Positions 52,400 to 60,677 of a stretch of 64,000 bases of DNA are shown in pieces. Numbering within the stretch: position 1 is the stretch's first letter; every line of letters begins with the position of its first letter. Source of the DNA: Leptospira sp. (GTDB lineage: Bacteria > Spirochaetota > Leptospiria > Leptospirales > Leptospiraceae). The DNA lies in assembly GCA_027531445.1 (NCBI GenBank), contig JAPZRK010000046.1, forward strand, positions 1 to 64,000, in the 5' to 3' direction. The notes beneath the pieces were generated by a model. That model was given only the letters and a program-made list of their open reading frames with translations, was not told where the DNA came from and searched no databases. Both the position numbers and the translations under genes were made by a program.

Positions 52400-55366
52400 T
52401 TATCTAGCTTCCGCGGCAATACCTTCAGTCGTTCCATCTAATGGTCGTTTTCTGAAACGATACAGTCTAACCCGAGTTGCTTGTGCGCTAGCAGAGTCTC
52501 CAAAATTAAAATTAGTAAGGTTAACAGAAAAATAAACAGATTGATCATAAAAAGTAAGTTGATTGTCGGCAGTAATTCCTCCCGGTAATGCTCTCAAATT
52601 CATACTATAGCCCAGACGATACTCCCAGTTATGTAAATCCAGTTTGAAGGTCATCATAAACCGATTGATATTGAAGACGGTTTTTTGTCTTCTATCTTGA
52701 CCATTCGCTCCAGTGCCTGACGCTATATCTTCCCAAATCGTTGTTTGGTCATAGTTTGTTCCATTTTGTGCAGTGAAAAGTTCCGGAGTCGTTGAATATG
52801 CATAGAATTGGCCTTGTGCTAAAGCAGTTAATCTCCATGGCTCTGTGACTCTTGAATCCAATTCCAGTTCAATACCTGAATAACGTGTCAATTTTGCATC
52901 TGTTTTGAAAAAGAATCTATAACTATCCAAAAAACTATCTTTATATACATGATACCATGTACCACCTAGTTCCAATGATCGAAAGGCTCTTACGATAGGC
53001 CATGAAAAGCCGCCCATTTTATAAGATACGGTTAGGTTATTGGAAAGTGATCTGTTTTGGGGAGTATGATGCACATAGTCATTATTTATAAAAATACCTG
53101 AGTAAAAATTTCGTCGTCTCTCCAAAAGGCTCGGTCTGCGAGTGGTGAAGCCATCAATAAAATCGATAAAACCACCTACTCGAACAATCGTATAATACCA
53201 TCTTTGCATATTTGATAGGGATGGATTATAATCTGGTGAAAGAGTTCGAAGATCACGGATGGTTCGTACGGAGATATCCCAATCATTCAGCGCATAACTT
53301 TCCAACGCAAACTCTGCCTCATGTTGTCTCTGGCTACCTACTATCGGATCTCTAATTTCTGCTTTTTGTGCGTCAATTTTTCGGTAAGTCGTCGTAAAAA
53401 ATAGCTCAGGTACTCCAATCCTTGCTGTGTGCGATTGCCTTACATATTGGTAGGATTGTTGTTTTAAAAAATTACTATATGCTTTATTTGGGTCCGCATC
53501 CGGGCTATTTGCTGCTGTTCCAACTCCTGGATATTCAGCAGTTTGTTTTGTGGCACCGACTGAAATTGATGGTGTGAATGAAGCGTAAGCACCGAGTGGG
53601 ATTGGGGATCTAAAACCAGATTCGCCTAAAACGGATGTTTGTGTCCTCAACACAAAGTCATTGTACTTTCCGTTTGGGTCGTTGATATTCGTATACGGAA
53701 CTTTTGCCTGTGTCGGAGCTCCATACAAACGATTGATATTCGACTGAAATGAGAGATCCCAATACACAGGGCTATTTGCAATTGGCAAGATTCCAATTTG
53801 AGTGGAATTGCGTATGGTAACAGCGGGTAAAGTGTCTTGTGCGGAAAAGTATTTGTCTGCTTGGATTTGATACACTAGTGTCCGGCTAAGTCCTATACTT
53901 ACACTCAAATCACCACGATTTTCTGTATAATTTAAATTCCAGTTTAGTAAGTTTCTGATTAGCCCTAATCTTACATCTCGAAATGTATACAAGGACTGAA
54001 CTGAATTAGAGGGTTGATACCTATTGCCAAATTCATAATCAAAATTACGATTGCTATAGTTTTCGTATTGCACTTGCATATTTCGTGTAACATCTTTATT
54101 AAAATCATTGGACTTGATGTTTAAACGTAGTTCGGTTTTATACCATGGGTCGTAATCTACACCAGTGTTTCTAAAGCCAAGGCCACTATTTGGAAACATT
54201 TCGCCACGATCTACATTATTTGTAACAGCGACATTACCTATACCAAGATTTCTAAAACGATCTTCATATACAGAGGTTATATTATTTTTTTTGTAATTTG
54301 CATATCCTAAATTGATATTATAATTTAAATTAGGTGATACTTTCCACATTTCAAGCTGTGCCGCCTGGCCTGTTTTTTCGTAAACATCAAATCTTACTTT
54401 ATACCCGGTCGCAAGAAGTGCGTTGCTTGGATAAGGATCTGACCATTGATAACTGTTTTGAAGGAACCAACCTTGCGTATTGTTTTTTCCAGATTGAACC
54501 ATCCAGCCATTTCCAGTTTCCGAATTGTAAAGAACTGGTAACCAGAATAGCGGTGTTCCACCAACTTTAAAAGTTAGATTATAAGCGATAACGGATTTGT
54601 CTTCATAGATAATAATCTTTTTAGCCTGAAAGGAATCGTGTGGCAGTTCCGCATTACAAGCCGTAAAGTATCCCATCTCCATCAGATATCTTTTTTCGTC
54701 CAGACGTTTCAATTTTTGTCCAATAAAATAAGAAGGGTAATAGTTTAACTTAGAGTTATAAACAACGCCTTGGTTGAGTTTGATGTCATACAAAAAACGT
54801 TCGCCGTTAATTTTTGCTTTGCCATCCTTATACTCGACTCCTCCCTCTGCATATATTTCTTGTCGCGATGAATCTATCGATACAGAATCTGCTAATAGCT
54901 CACCACCTTTAATTTTTAGTTTGACCTTACCTCTAAGAACTAAAACTCCACCTTGTGTTTTATCAATATTTAACAGTTGTCCTTCGGCGGCATTTTGAAT
55001 CTGAATTGGAGGCTCCTTTTTTTTCTGATTTGCAAGCAAGGATTCAGGAGTCACCTCCGGAGGTAATTCGGGAACAAGAGCGTCCCTTAATCTTTCTCTC
55101 TTTACGTAAATGGTACCTTGACTGGAGAGTCCTAAGTTGCGCAAGTTGTCGTCCACTTCACGGTCGGTCATCGAATCCACGGATTTCTGTACTAAGGATC
55201 TTTGGATGGAAGTTGTGGTCGACTTTCGTTCAATATCTCCGTCGGCTGTCTTTATGGCATTTGAGTCCGGAAAAAGGAGCTTCAGCCCCTCCATATCCTG
55301 AGAGTGGAGCTCATATGTGATGCCAATTCCAGTGGCTAAGAATAGAAGTCGTAGGTAGTTTCGCAC
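52400..55366 (-). CDS. lptD: LptD-like outer-membrane LPS assembly protein
   Basis: Inserts lipopolysaccharide into the outer membrane. 988 residues. GTG start at 55366, with a signal peptide (about 1-20). An N-terminal OstA/LptA-like beta-jellyroll (about 120-215, e.g. GVLVLRGKVKLKIKGGELLA) is followed by a large beta-barrel with the LptD region TPLFWLPVLYNSETGNGW. Only one Cys (in FTACNAEL) is visible in the whole chain, so the E. coli-type disulfide pairs cannot form. First gene of the six-gene run. Confidence 0.87.
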   Translation of the reverse strand: MRNYLRLLFLATGIGITYELHSQDMEGLKLLFPDSNAIKTADGDIERKSTTTSIQRSLVQKSVDSMTDREVDDNLRNLGLSSQGTIYVKRERLRDALVPELPPEVTPESLLANQKKKEPPIQIQNAAEGQLLNIDKTQGGVLVLRGKVKLKIKGGELLADSVSIDSSRQEIYAEGGVEYKDGKAKINGERFLYDIKLNQGVVYNSKLNYYPSYFIGQKLKRLDEKRYLMEMGYFTACNAELPHDSFQAKKIIIYEDKSVIAYNLTFKVGGTPLFWLPVLYNSETGNGWMVQSGKNNTQGWFLQNSYQWSDPYPSNALLATGYKVRFDVYEKTGQAAQLEMWKVSPNLNYNINLGYANYKKNNITSVYEDRFRNLGIGNVAVTNNVDRGEMFPNSGLGFRNTGVDYDPWYKTELRLNIKSNDFNKDVTRNMQVQYENYSNRNFDYEFGNRYQPSNSVQSLYTFRDVRLGLIRNLLNWNLNYTENRGDLSVSIGLSRTLVYQIQADKYFSAQDTLPAVTIRNSTQIGILPIANSPVYWDLSFQSNINRLYGAPTQAKVPYTNINDPNGKYNDFVLRTQTSVLGESGFRSPIPLGAYASFTPSISVGATKQTAEYPGVGTAANSPDADPNKAYSNFLKQQSYQYVRQSHTARIGVPELFFTTTYRKIDAQKAEIRDPIVGSQRQHEAEFALESYALNDWDISVRTIRDLRTLSPDYNPSLSNMQRWYYTIVRVGGFIDFIDGFTTRRPSLLERRRNFYSGIFINNDYVHHTPQNRSLSNNLTVSYKMGGFSWPIVRAFRSLELGGTWYHVYKDSFLDSYRFFFKTDAKLTRYSGIELELDSRVTEPWRLTALAQGQFYAYSTTPELFTAQNGTNYDQTTIWEDIASGTGANGQDRRQKTVFNINRFMMTFKLDLHNWEYRLGYSMNLRALPGGITADNQLTFYDQSVYFSVNLTNFNFGDSASAQATRVRLYRFRKRPLDGTTEGIAAEAR

Positions 55367-55568
55367 AGGGAAAGAATGCTTTGAAAGTATAAAACGAAGA
55401 TTTCAATCACTACCAAAAAAGCAATGGGAAAAGCGTTTTCAAGCGGTTCCAATGAGTGAAATGGATATCAGAATTGTCTATTTTTTCAGCATTTAGAGAT
55501 AAAAAGAGATTGCCCTCGCGATTTAAAGACATAAGTTTATTGGGTGCTTTGGAAGCCAGGAGTGTGCA

Positions 55569-55931
55569 ATGTCAAAATCCTATTCTGGAGAAAGAGTTCC
55601 CGGTACGATCAGTTATAAGGTTTTTGTAACCGAAGGTAAACAAAAACGAGAATTACTGATCGATCATCGGATAGATATTAAAAGTCGGCTTACGGAAATT
55701 CATCTAAGCCAGAGAGATGAGCTTGCCTATCGTATTTCATTTGCGATTTTGAGTGATTATACAAACAACGATCAAATGTCCGAATCTATCTGTAGAGATT
55801 TTAAGTCAAATATGGAACGTCTGTTTTCTGAAGACCATTGGCTTTTGCATTCAAATCGAATTGAGGCCTTGATCCAGAACGAAAATAAAAGAGAGGGGAA
55901 AATCGAAGACTTTTCATTTTTTTCAAATTAA
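55569..55931 (+). CDS. Conserved-looking small protein, unknown
   Basis: A 120-residue soluble protein with a good ribosome site (CCAGGAGTGT) before the ATG. It starts with a beta-strand region (ISYKVFVTEGKQKRELLIDHRID) and continues with helices. No family recognised. Its stop lies 4 nt before the convergent REC-kinase gene stop. Confidence 0.6.
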   Translation: MSKSYSGERVPGTISYKVFVTEGKQKRELLIDHRIDIKSRLTEIHLSQRDELAYRISFAILSDYTNNDQMSESICRDFKSNMERLFSEDHWLLHSNRIEALIQNENKREGKIEDFSFFSN

Positions 55932-55935
55932 TACA

Positions 55936-57027
55936 TTATGCATCATGTTTCATTGGTATTTTAATTTCCCAGAAACCTCCGTTTTCCTCATCAACACGTT
56001 TTAATTTTGCACCGATCTCCGCTAAAAGTACCTTAGAGACATCGGAAGTGTCTTTTTCGCCATCCCAATTTGTATACCTTCCAGTATAGATGTCATGGAT
56101 AGAAATAATCAATTCTTGTTGTTCTTCCTCACCAACTATTTTTAAAATAACCTTGATTAACTTCTTTTCTGATGACTCAACCTTTGATAATCTTAAGCGG
56201 GCGTCTTGAAGGATATTTAAGAAGACTTGTTTTAATTTTTGTGGCTGACAGGAAAGGAGCGGCAGTTCATCCGATTCTATTTCAAATTGAATGCCTTCTT
56301 TTAAAAAATATTGGTGTAAAAATGAACGAGTATCTCGAAGTAAAAGGTTAACATTTACAGGGCTAAAGGTATTGGATGTGGTTTGCGAATAATTCACTAA
56401 ATTTTTAATTATTTTTTCAATACGGTCTGATTCACTATTTATTTTATTCGCATAACCAAGGATTTTTTGATTCCCTGAAATTTGAGCCTCTCTGGTGATC
56501 AAGTCCGAATAATTTAAGATAGAAGTCAGGGGATTGGTTATCTCATGGGAAATGCCAGACGCAACAAGCCCTACTGTCTCCCATTTTTGCGCTTCATTTA
56601 ATCTTTGTTGGACATCATTTAGTTGTCTTTGAATTTGAGATTTGTAAATCGCCATTTCTGCAGAGACATACAAATCTCTGCTATTAAATGGTTTGATCAA
56701 ATAACCAAAAGGTTCCGTTGTTTTTGCACGATCTAATGTTGATTCGTCAGAATAAGCAGTTAAATAAATGACCGGCGTATCGCTTCGTTTTTTGAGAATT
56801 TTGGCGACTTCTATACCGTCTATATCGCCACCTAACATAATGTCCATGAGAATTAGATCAAAAGAAGTTGACTCAATTTTTTCTAATGCTGATTTTCCAT
56901 CTGAAACATATTCCGTAAAATATCCAAATTGTTTTAGAGTTGTACAGATATTTATGGCTATGATTCGTTCATCTTCAACAACGAGGACGTGCTTTGGATT
57001 TGCAGAGTTTTTAGTTTTCAGCGGCAT
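55936..57027 (-). CDS. REC-histidine kinase hybrid with degenerate ATPase part
   Basis: A 363-residue signalling protein. A receiver domain (about 12-125) has the phosphoacceptor Asp62 in LILMDIMLGG, acidic Glu19/Asp20 and Lys112. A coiled segment leads to a HisKA domain with His161 in GISHEITNPLTSILNYS. The C-terminal HATPase is weak: N-box reads QVFLNILQDARLRL (second Asn is Asp275), and the DNGxG box reads HDIYTG. No signal peptide or membrane segment, so it is soluble. It may take phosphate from others rather than autophosphorylate well. Confidence 0.85.
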   Translation of the reverse strand: MPLKTKNSANPKHVLVVEDERIIAINICTTLKQFGYFTEYVSDGKSALEKIESTSFDLILMDIMLGGDIDGIEVAKILKKRSDTPVIYLTAYSDESTLDRAKTTEPFGYLIKPFNSRDLYVSAEMAIYKSQIQRQLNDVQQRLNEAQKWETVGLVASGISHEITNPLTSILNYSDLITREAQISGNQKILGYANKINSESDRIEKIIKNLVNYSQTTSNTFSPVNVNLLLRDTRSFLHQYFLKEGIQFEIESDELPLLSCQPQKLKQVFLNILQDARLRLSKVESSEKKLIKVILKIVGEEEQQELIISIHDIYTGRYTNWDGEKDTSDVSKVLLAEIGAKLKRVDEENGGFWEIKIPMKHDA

Positions 57028-57091
57028 AATTTATCAAACAATAGATTCTCCACTTTATTTACCATTTGTCAATCGATGGAAGTATAAAAAA

Positions 57092-59095
57092 ATGATCATT
57101 GTGAAAAAAGATGAAACTTTAAATGAGCATCAAAGGCTAGCGGTTACATCTCCGGATGGACCTCTTCTAGTCATTGCAGGCGCCGGTACAGGTAAAACAA
57201 AGACATTAGTTCATCGGATGTTGCATCTTGTAAACAATGGGATATCCCCCGATTCTTTGCTTTTGTTGACCTTTACTCGTCGTGCATCCAAACAAATGCT
57301 TACACGGGCTTCTCAACTTTTGGATCGTCGAATGGAAAATGTTAGCGGAGGTACTTTCCATTCGTTTTCAAATCATTTTTTAAGACGTTACGCCACGAAA
57401 GTTGGATTCACGTCAAATTTTTCAATACTGGATACAGAGGATGCGACTACTCTGGTTGGCATATCACGAGAAAATATAATCTCTCAAAAAGTAGCCAAAA
57501 GATTTCCTAAGAAAGAAACAATATTCGAATTAATTTCAACATCCTTCAGTACAAATCTATCTTTGGAAAAAACAATTCAAAAAGATTATCCCCAATTCAT
57601 TCGCGAAATCAAAGAGATCCAATTAATTCGGGAAGACTATGAAAAAGCTAAATTTAAAGCGAATTGTATGGATTTTGACGATCTTCTACATTTCACACGA
57701 AAGATACTAGTTGAAGATCAAGTCGTTCGAAGCCACAGCAGTCAAAAATATCAGGCTATACTTGTCGATGAATATCAGGATACAAATAGAATTCAAGCGC
57801 ATATCGCATGTTTAATTGCAAGTGAACACGCAAATATCATGGTTGTAGGAGACGATGCACAAAGTATATACGGCTTTCGAGGATCTGATGTAAGAAATAT
57901 TTTTGATTTCCCAAAAATATTTAAGAATACCCAAATCATTAAACTAGAAGAAAACTTTAGAAGCACTCCCAATATTTTAAATTTGGCAAATCGTTGCCTA
58001 ACAAAATTTCAAGAAAAATATGATAAAAAACTTTTTACCAAAAAGATAGAAGCTGGTCAGATTCCTAAAGTTTTCAAATACTCATCGATTGAAGAGGAAG
58101 CAGATCAGATTGCTCAAAGAATACTCACTGAATATGAGCTTGGCACTTCCTTCAATGAGATCGCCATTCTTGGAAGATCGGGTTGGCACACCAACATCAT
58201 AGAAATTGCTTTAACTTCAAAAGGTATACCTTTTAAAAAGTATGGTGGAAAAAGAATATTAGAACAAGCACATATTAAAGATATTTTAGCTTATTTGCGA
58301 GTCATCTCGAATCCTCTCGATTGGATTTCTTGGAATCGGATTTTGCTGCTAGAAGAGAACGTAGGCCCAAAACAAACCTCTTATTTTCTCCAAGCCATTC
58401 AGAATCAGCCAGATCTTTTTATTGAGCAAAGTAATTGGGAAAACGATGTTTTCTTTATGGGTTTCACAAAGGAAGCGAAAATTAGCTTGTCTCGTCTCCT
58501 AAACTTTTTGCATTTAATTTTCATAAAGCGGAATCAATCGGTACTTGCAATCTATGAAGAAACCTTAACCTATTATTCTCAAATTCTGCAGATCAAATTT
58601 GATGATCATGAGAAGCGAATGTTTGATTTGGAATCATTGAAAGTCATTACAAAAGAGAGAAGATCATTGGAAGATTTTCTTTCAATTCTAAGTCTAGATG
58701 CGACTGAATCATTTCAGATGAGTCTTGATCAAAAGGAAGATGAATTCGTTACAATTTCAACCATTCATTCCGCAAAAGGTCTGGAATGGAATTCTGTATT
58801 TATCGTTCATCTGATTGATGGACATTTCCCATCGAATCGTATTCGTACGAACGAAGAGTTGGAGGAGGAAAGGAGACTGTTCTATGTTGCCGTTACACGG
58901 GCAAAATCTAAACTTTTTTTTACAATTCCACTTTCTGAACATGGAAACTCGATTCAGTTGCAGGCAATGAGTCGATTTTTAGAGGAATTGAATGGATTGC
59001 CGCCAGTTTGGAAGGAAGAAACAGACTCCGAATTGGAGCAAAAAAAAGGAAACTCGGATCAATTTGATCATATCCAAAATTACTTTTTGAATTGA
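57092..59095 (+). CDS. UvrD/PcrA-type DNA helicase
   Basis: Superfamily 1 DNA helicase of repair and recombination, 667 residues from ATG 57092 (GGAAG upstream); the frame is open further up but that part lies on the other strand's REC gene. Motifs: Q motif LNEHQRLAV, Walker A AGAGTGKTKTL, LLTFTRRAS, IaxLVDEYQDTN (Walker B DEYQD), VVGDDAQSIYGFRGSD, EENFRSTPNI, STIHSAKGLEW and LFYVAVTRAK. All are present. Confidence 0.93.
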   Translation: MIIVKKDETLNEHQRLAVTSPDGPLLVIAGAGTGKTKTLVHRMLHLVNNGISPDSLLLLTFTRRASKQMLTRASQLLDRRMENVSGGTFHSFSNHFLRRYATKVGFTSNFSILDTEDATTLVGISRENIISQKVAKRFPKKETIFELISTSFSTNLSLEKTIQKDYPQFIREIKEIQLIREDYEKAKFKANCMDFDDLLHFTRKILVEDQVVRSHSSQKYQAILVDEYQDTNRIQAHIACLIASEHANIMVVGDDAQSIYGFRGSDVRNIFDFPKIFKNTQIIKLEENFRSTPNILNLANRCLTKFQEKYDKKLFTKKIEAGQIPKVFKYSSIEEEADQIAQRILTEYELGTSFNEIAILGRSGWHTNIIEIALTSKGIPFKKYGGKRILEQAHIKDILAYLRVISNPLDWISWNRILLLEENVGPKQTSYFLQAIQNQPDLFIEQSNWENDVFFMGFTKEAKISLSRLLNFLHLIFIKRNQSVLAIYEETLTYYSQILQIKFDDHEKRMFDLESLKVITKERRSLEDFLSILSLDATESFQMSLDQKEDEFVTISTIHSAKGLEWNSVFIVHLIDGHFPSNRIRTNEELEEERRLFYVAVTRAKSKLFFTIPLSEHGNSIQLQAMSRFLEELNGLPPVWKEETDSELEQKKGNSDQFDHIQNYFLN

Positions 59096-59143
59096 TTTTT
59101 TCTGGAGAATGACTTTTCTTAATGGGAACGATCGGAGGTTCTC

Positions 59144-59737
59144 ATGATTTCACTCTCTATCCAGAGGGCATTTTTATTAATTATTATTTCTTTTTCACTT
59201 TCGTTAATTGGCTGCTCGTCTCCGGATCCAAAAACAGAAGATTCTTCGGCCCAAAGCTCAGAGTCTAAATCCGAGACAGTGAATCAAAAACGAGTTGAGA
59301 ATATTGAATTGGGAGATCCAAGCAAATCAGACGCGAATGCCACTGCTGAAAAAAAGGTGGGATGTGTGGAAGGCGACTGTGTCAATGGCACTGGTAAATA
59401 TATCTACGATAATGGGGATATTTATACTGGATCTTTCAAAAATGACCTTCGAGACGGTCAGGGCAATTTTGAATATACAGACGGGGAAAAGTTTGTTGGT
59501 ACCTATCTTGAAGACAAACGTCAAGGCTCTGGAACGTATCAATTTAAGAATGGTGATAAGTATGCCGGAGAGTTTAAAGACGGTATGATCAACGGGAAAG
59601 GAATTTATACTTTCAGTGATGGGAAGTCTTTAAATGGTGAATTCCAGAATGATGGTATGGATGGATCTGGAACATTAATCGAAAACGGAAAACCTAAAGA
59701 ATGCAAAGTGGCTCAAAGAAAACTTCTTTGTGACTGA
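59144..59737 (+). CDS. MORN-repeat lipoprotein
   Basis: A 197-residue lipoprotein (lipobox SLIGC, Cys24) with a Ser/Glu-rich linker and then four MORN-like repeats from about 85 to 170 (pattern YxGxFKxGxxxGxGxYxxxxG, e.g. GDIYTGSFKNDLRDGQG). GGAGG lies before the ATG. MORN repeats bind lipids or serve as structural surface, but the function here is unknown. An extracellular or periplasmic location is expected. Confidence 0.85.
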   Translation: MISLSIQRAFLLIIISFSLSLIGCSSPDPKTEDSSAQSSESKSETVNQKRVENIELGDPSKSDANATAEKKVGCVEGDCVNGTGKYIYDNGDIYTGSFKNDLRDGQGNFEYTDGEKFVGTYLEDKRQGSGTYQFKNGDKYAGEFKDGMINGKGIYTFSDGKSLNGEFQNDGMDGSGTLIENGKPKECKVAQRKLLCD

Positions 59738-59757
59738 TGGTGCTAATTTAAGTCCAC

Positions 59758-59781
59758 CTTGCACATGACAACATGTGCAAG
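59758..59781. terminator. Perfect hairpin between MORN gene and M48 protease gene
   Basis: CTTGCACATG and CATGTGCAAG form a perfect 10-bp stem with an ACAA loop. No good T-run follows on either strand, so it may be a terminator for the MORN gene or another signal. Confidence 0.5.
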
Positions 59782-59851
59782 AATTGTTTATCTGACGATT
59801 CAAACTGAAGATTTAAAGTTCTTTAAACTAAACAATTGCCCTTCTTCTTGA

Positions 59852-60637
59852 CTATAACTTACAGGATGGTATGCGTCCTTCTTGGACTGCTTTTTGTCGG
59901 AGCTCTAAAGCTCCTGGCATTTTTTCATTCAGTTGTTTCATTCGTGTTTCATCTGAAGGATGTGTTGACAAAAGTTCGTTCGGCTTGCCACTACTCATTG
60001 CGCTCATATTTTCCCATAATGTAACACTCTCTCTTGGATCAAAACCTGACTTGGACATGATTTCTAGTCCGATGATATCCGCTTCAGATTCGTGTTTTCT
60101 CGAAAATGGCAAAAGGATTCCAAATTTTGCTCCACCACCAAGGATTCCGGCCATCTCCCCTTTTCCGATTTTGGAAAGGGCTTCCATTCCACCTTGTGTA
60201 ACTTGGTTCTGAGAGACCCGTTCATTTCCATGCCTAGCAATTACATGCCCAATTTCATGACCAATGACCGCGGCAAGCTGATCAGAAGTTTTAGCTACAG
60301 ATAACATCCCTGTATGAACGCCAATCTTTCCTCCCGGTAAAGCAAAGGCATTTGGTGAATTTTCTTTAAATACGACGACTTCCCAACTTGTTACACCAGT
60401 GTCATCTTCTGTAACTGCAAGCTCTGCTTGAACAATACAATTTACATATCGATTGATGGCTTCACTTCTTTCGATAGGAATTTTTGATTTCATATCTTGA
60501 AATGCTTCCGCACCGAGCTGGTTCATTTGCGGATCTTTAACAAGAATCAGTTGACGCCTGCCCGTTGGTGAAGTTTGGCATTGTGATATAAACAAAATTA
60601 AAAATAAAAATAATGAAAATCTCGTCGTTCCTCGCAT
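59852..60637 (-). CDS. M48-family metalloprotease lipoprotein
   Basis: A 261-residue lipoprotein (lipobox ISQC, Cys20) with an M48 protease domain. The zinc site is HEIGH (127-131) with the third ligand Glu in SRKHESEADIIGL. NSPNAFALPGGKIGVHTGML is the typical stretch. It resembles LoiP/BepA-type outer-membrane quality control proteases but has no TPR domain. The N-terminal segment SPTGRRQLILV is the family's usual linker after the lipid anchor. Confidence 0.9.
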   Translation of the reverse strand: MRGTTRFSLFLFLILFISQCQTSPTGRRQLILVKDPQMNQLGAEAFQDMKSKIPIERSEAINRYVNCIVQAELAVTEDDTGVTSWEVVVFKENSPNAFALPGGKIGVHTGMLSVAKTSDQLAAVIGHEIGHVIARHGNERVSQNQVTQGGMEALSKIGKGEMAGILGGGAKFGILLPFSRKHESEADIIGLEIMSKSGFDPRESVTLWENMSAMSSGKPNELLSTHPSDETRMKQLNEKMPGALELRQKAVQEGRIPSCKL

Positions 60638-60677
60638 AAAGTACTCCTTTCTATCTATAAACTAAGACAATACACCA

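Noticed and set aside
56768..57091. N-terminal extension of the UvrD helicase frame by about 108 residues
   Set aside because: It lies over the REC-kinase gene on the other strand and has no helicase homology; the Q motif begins just after the ATG at 57092.
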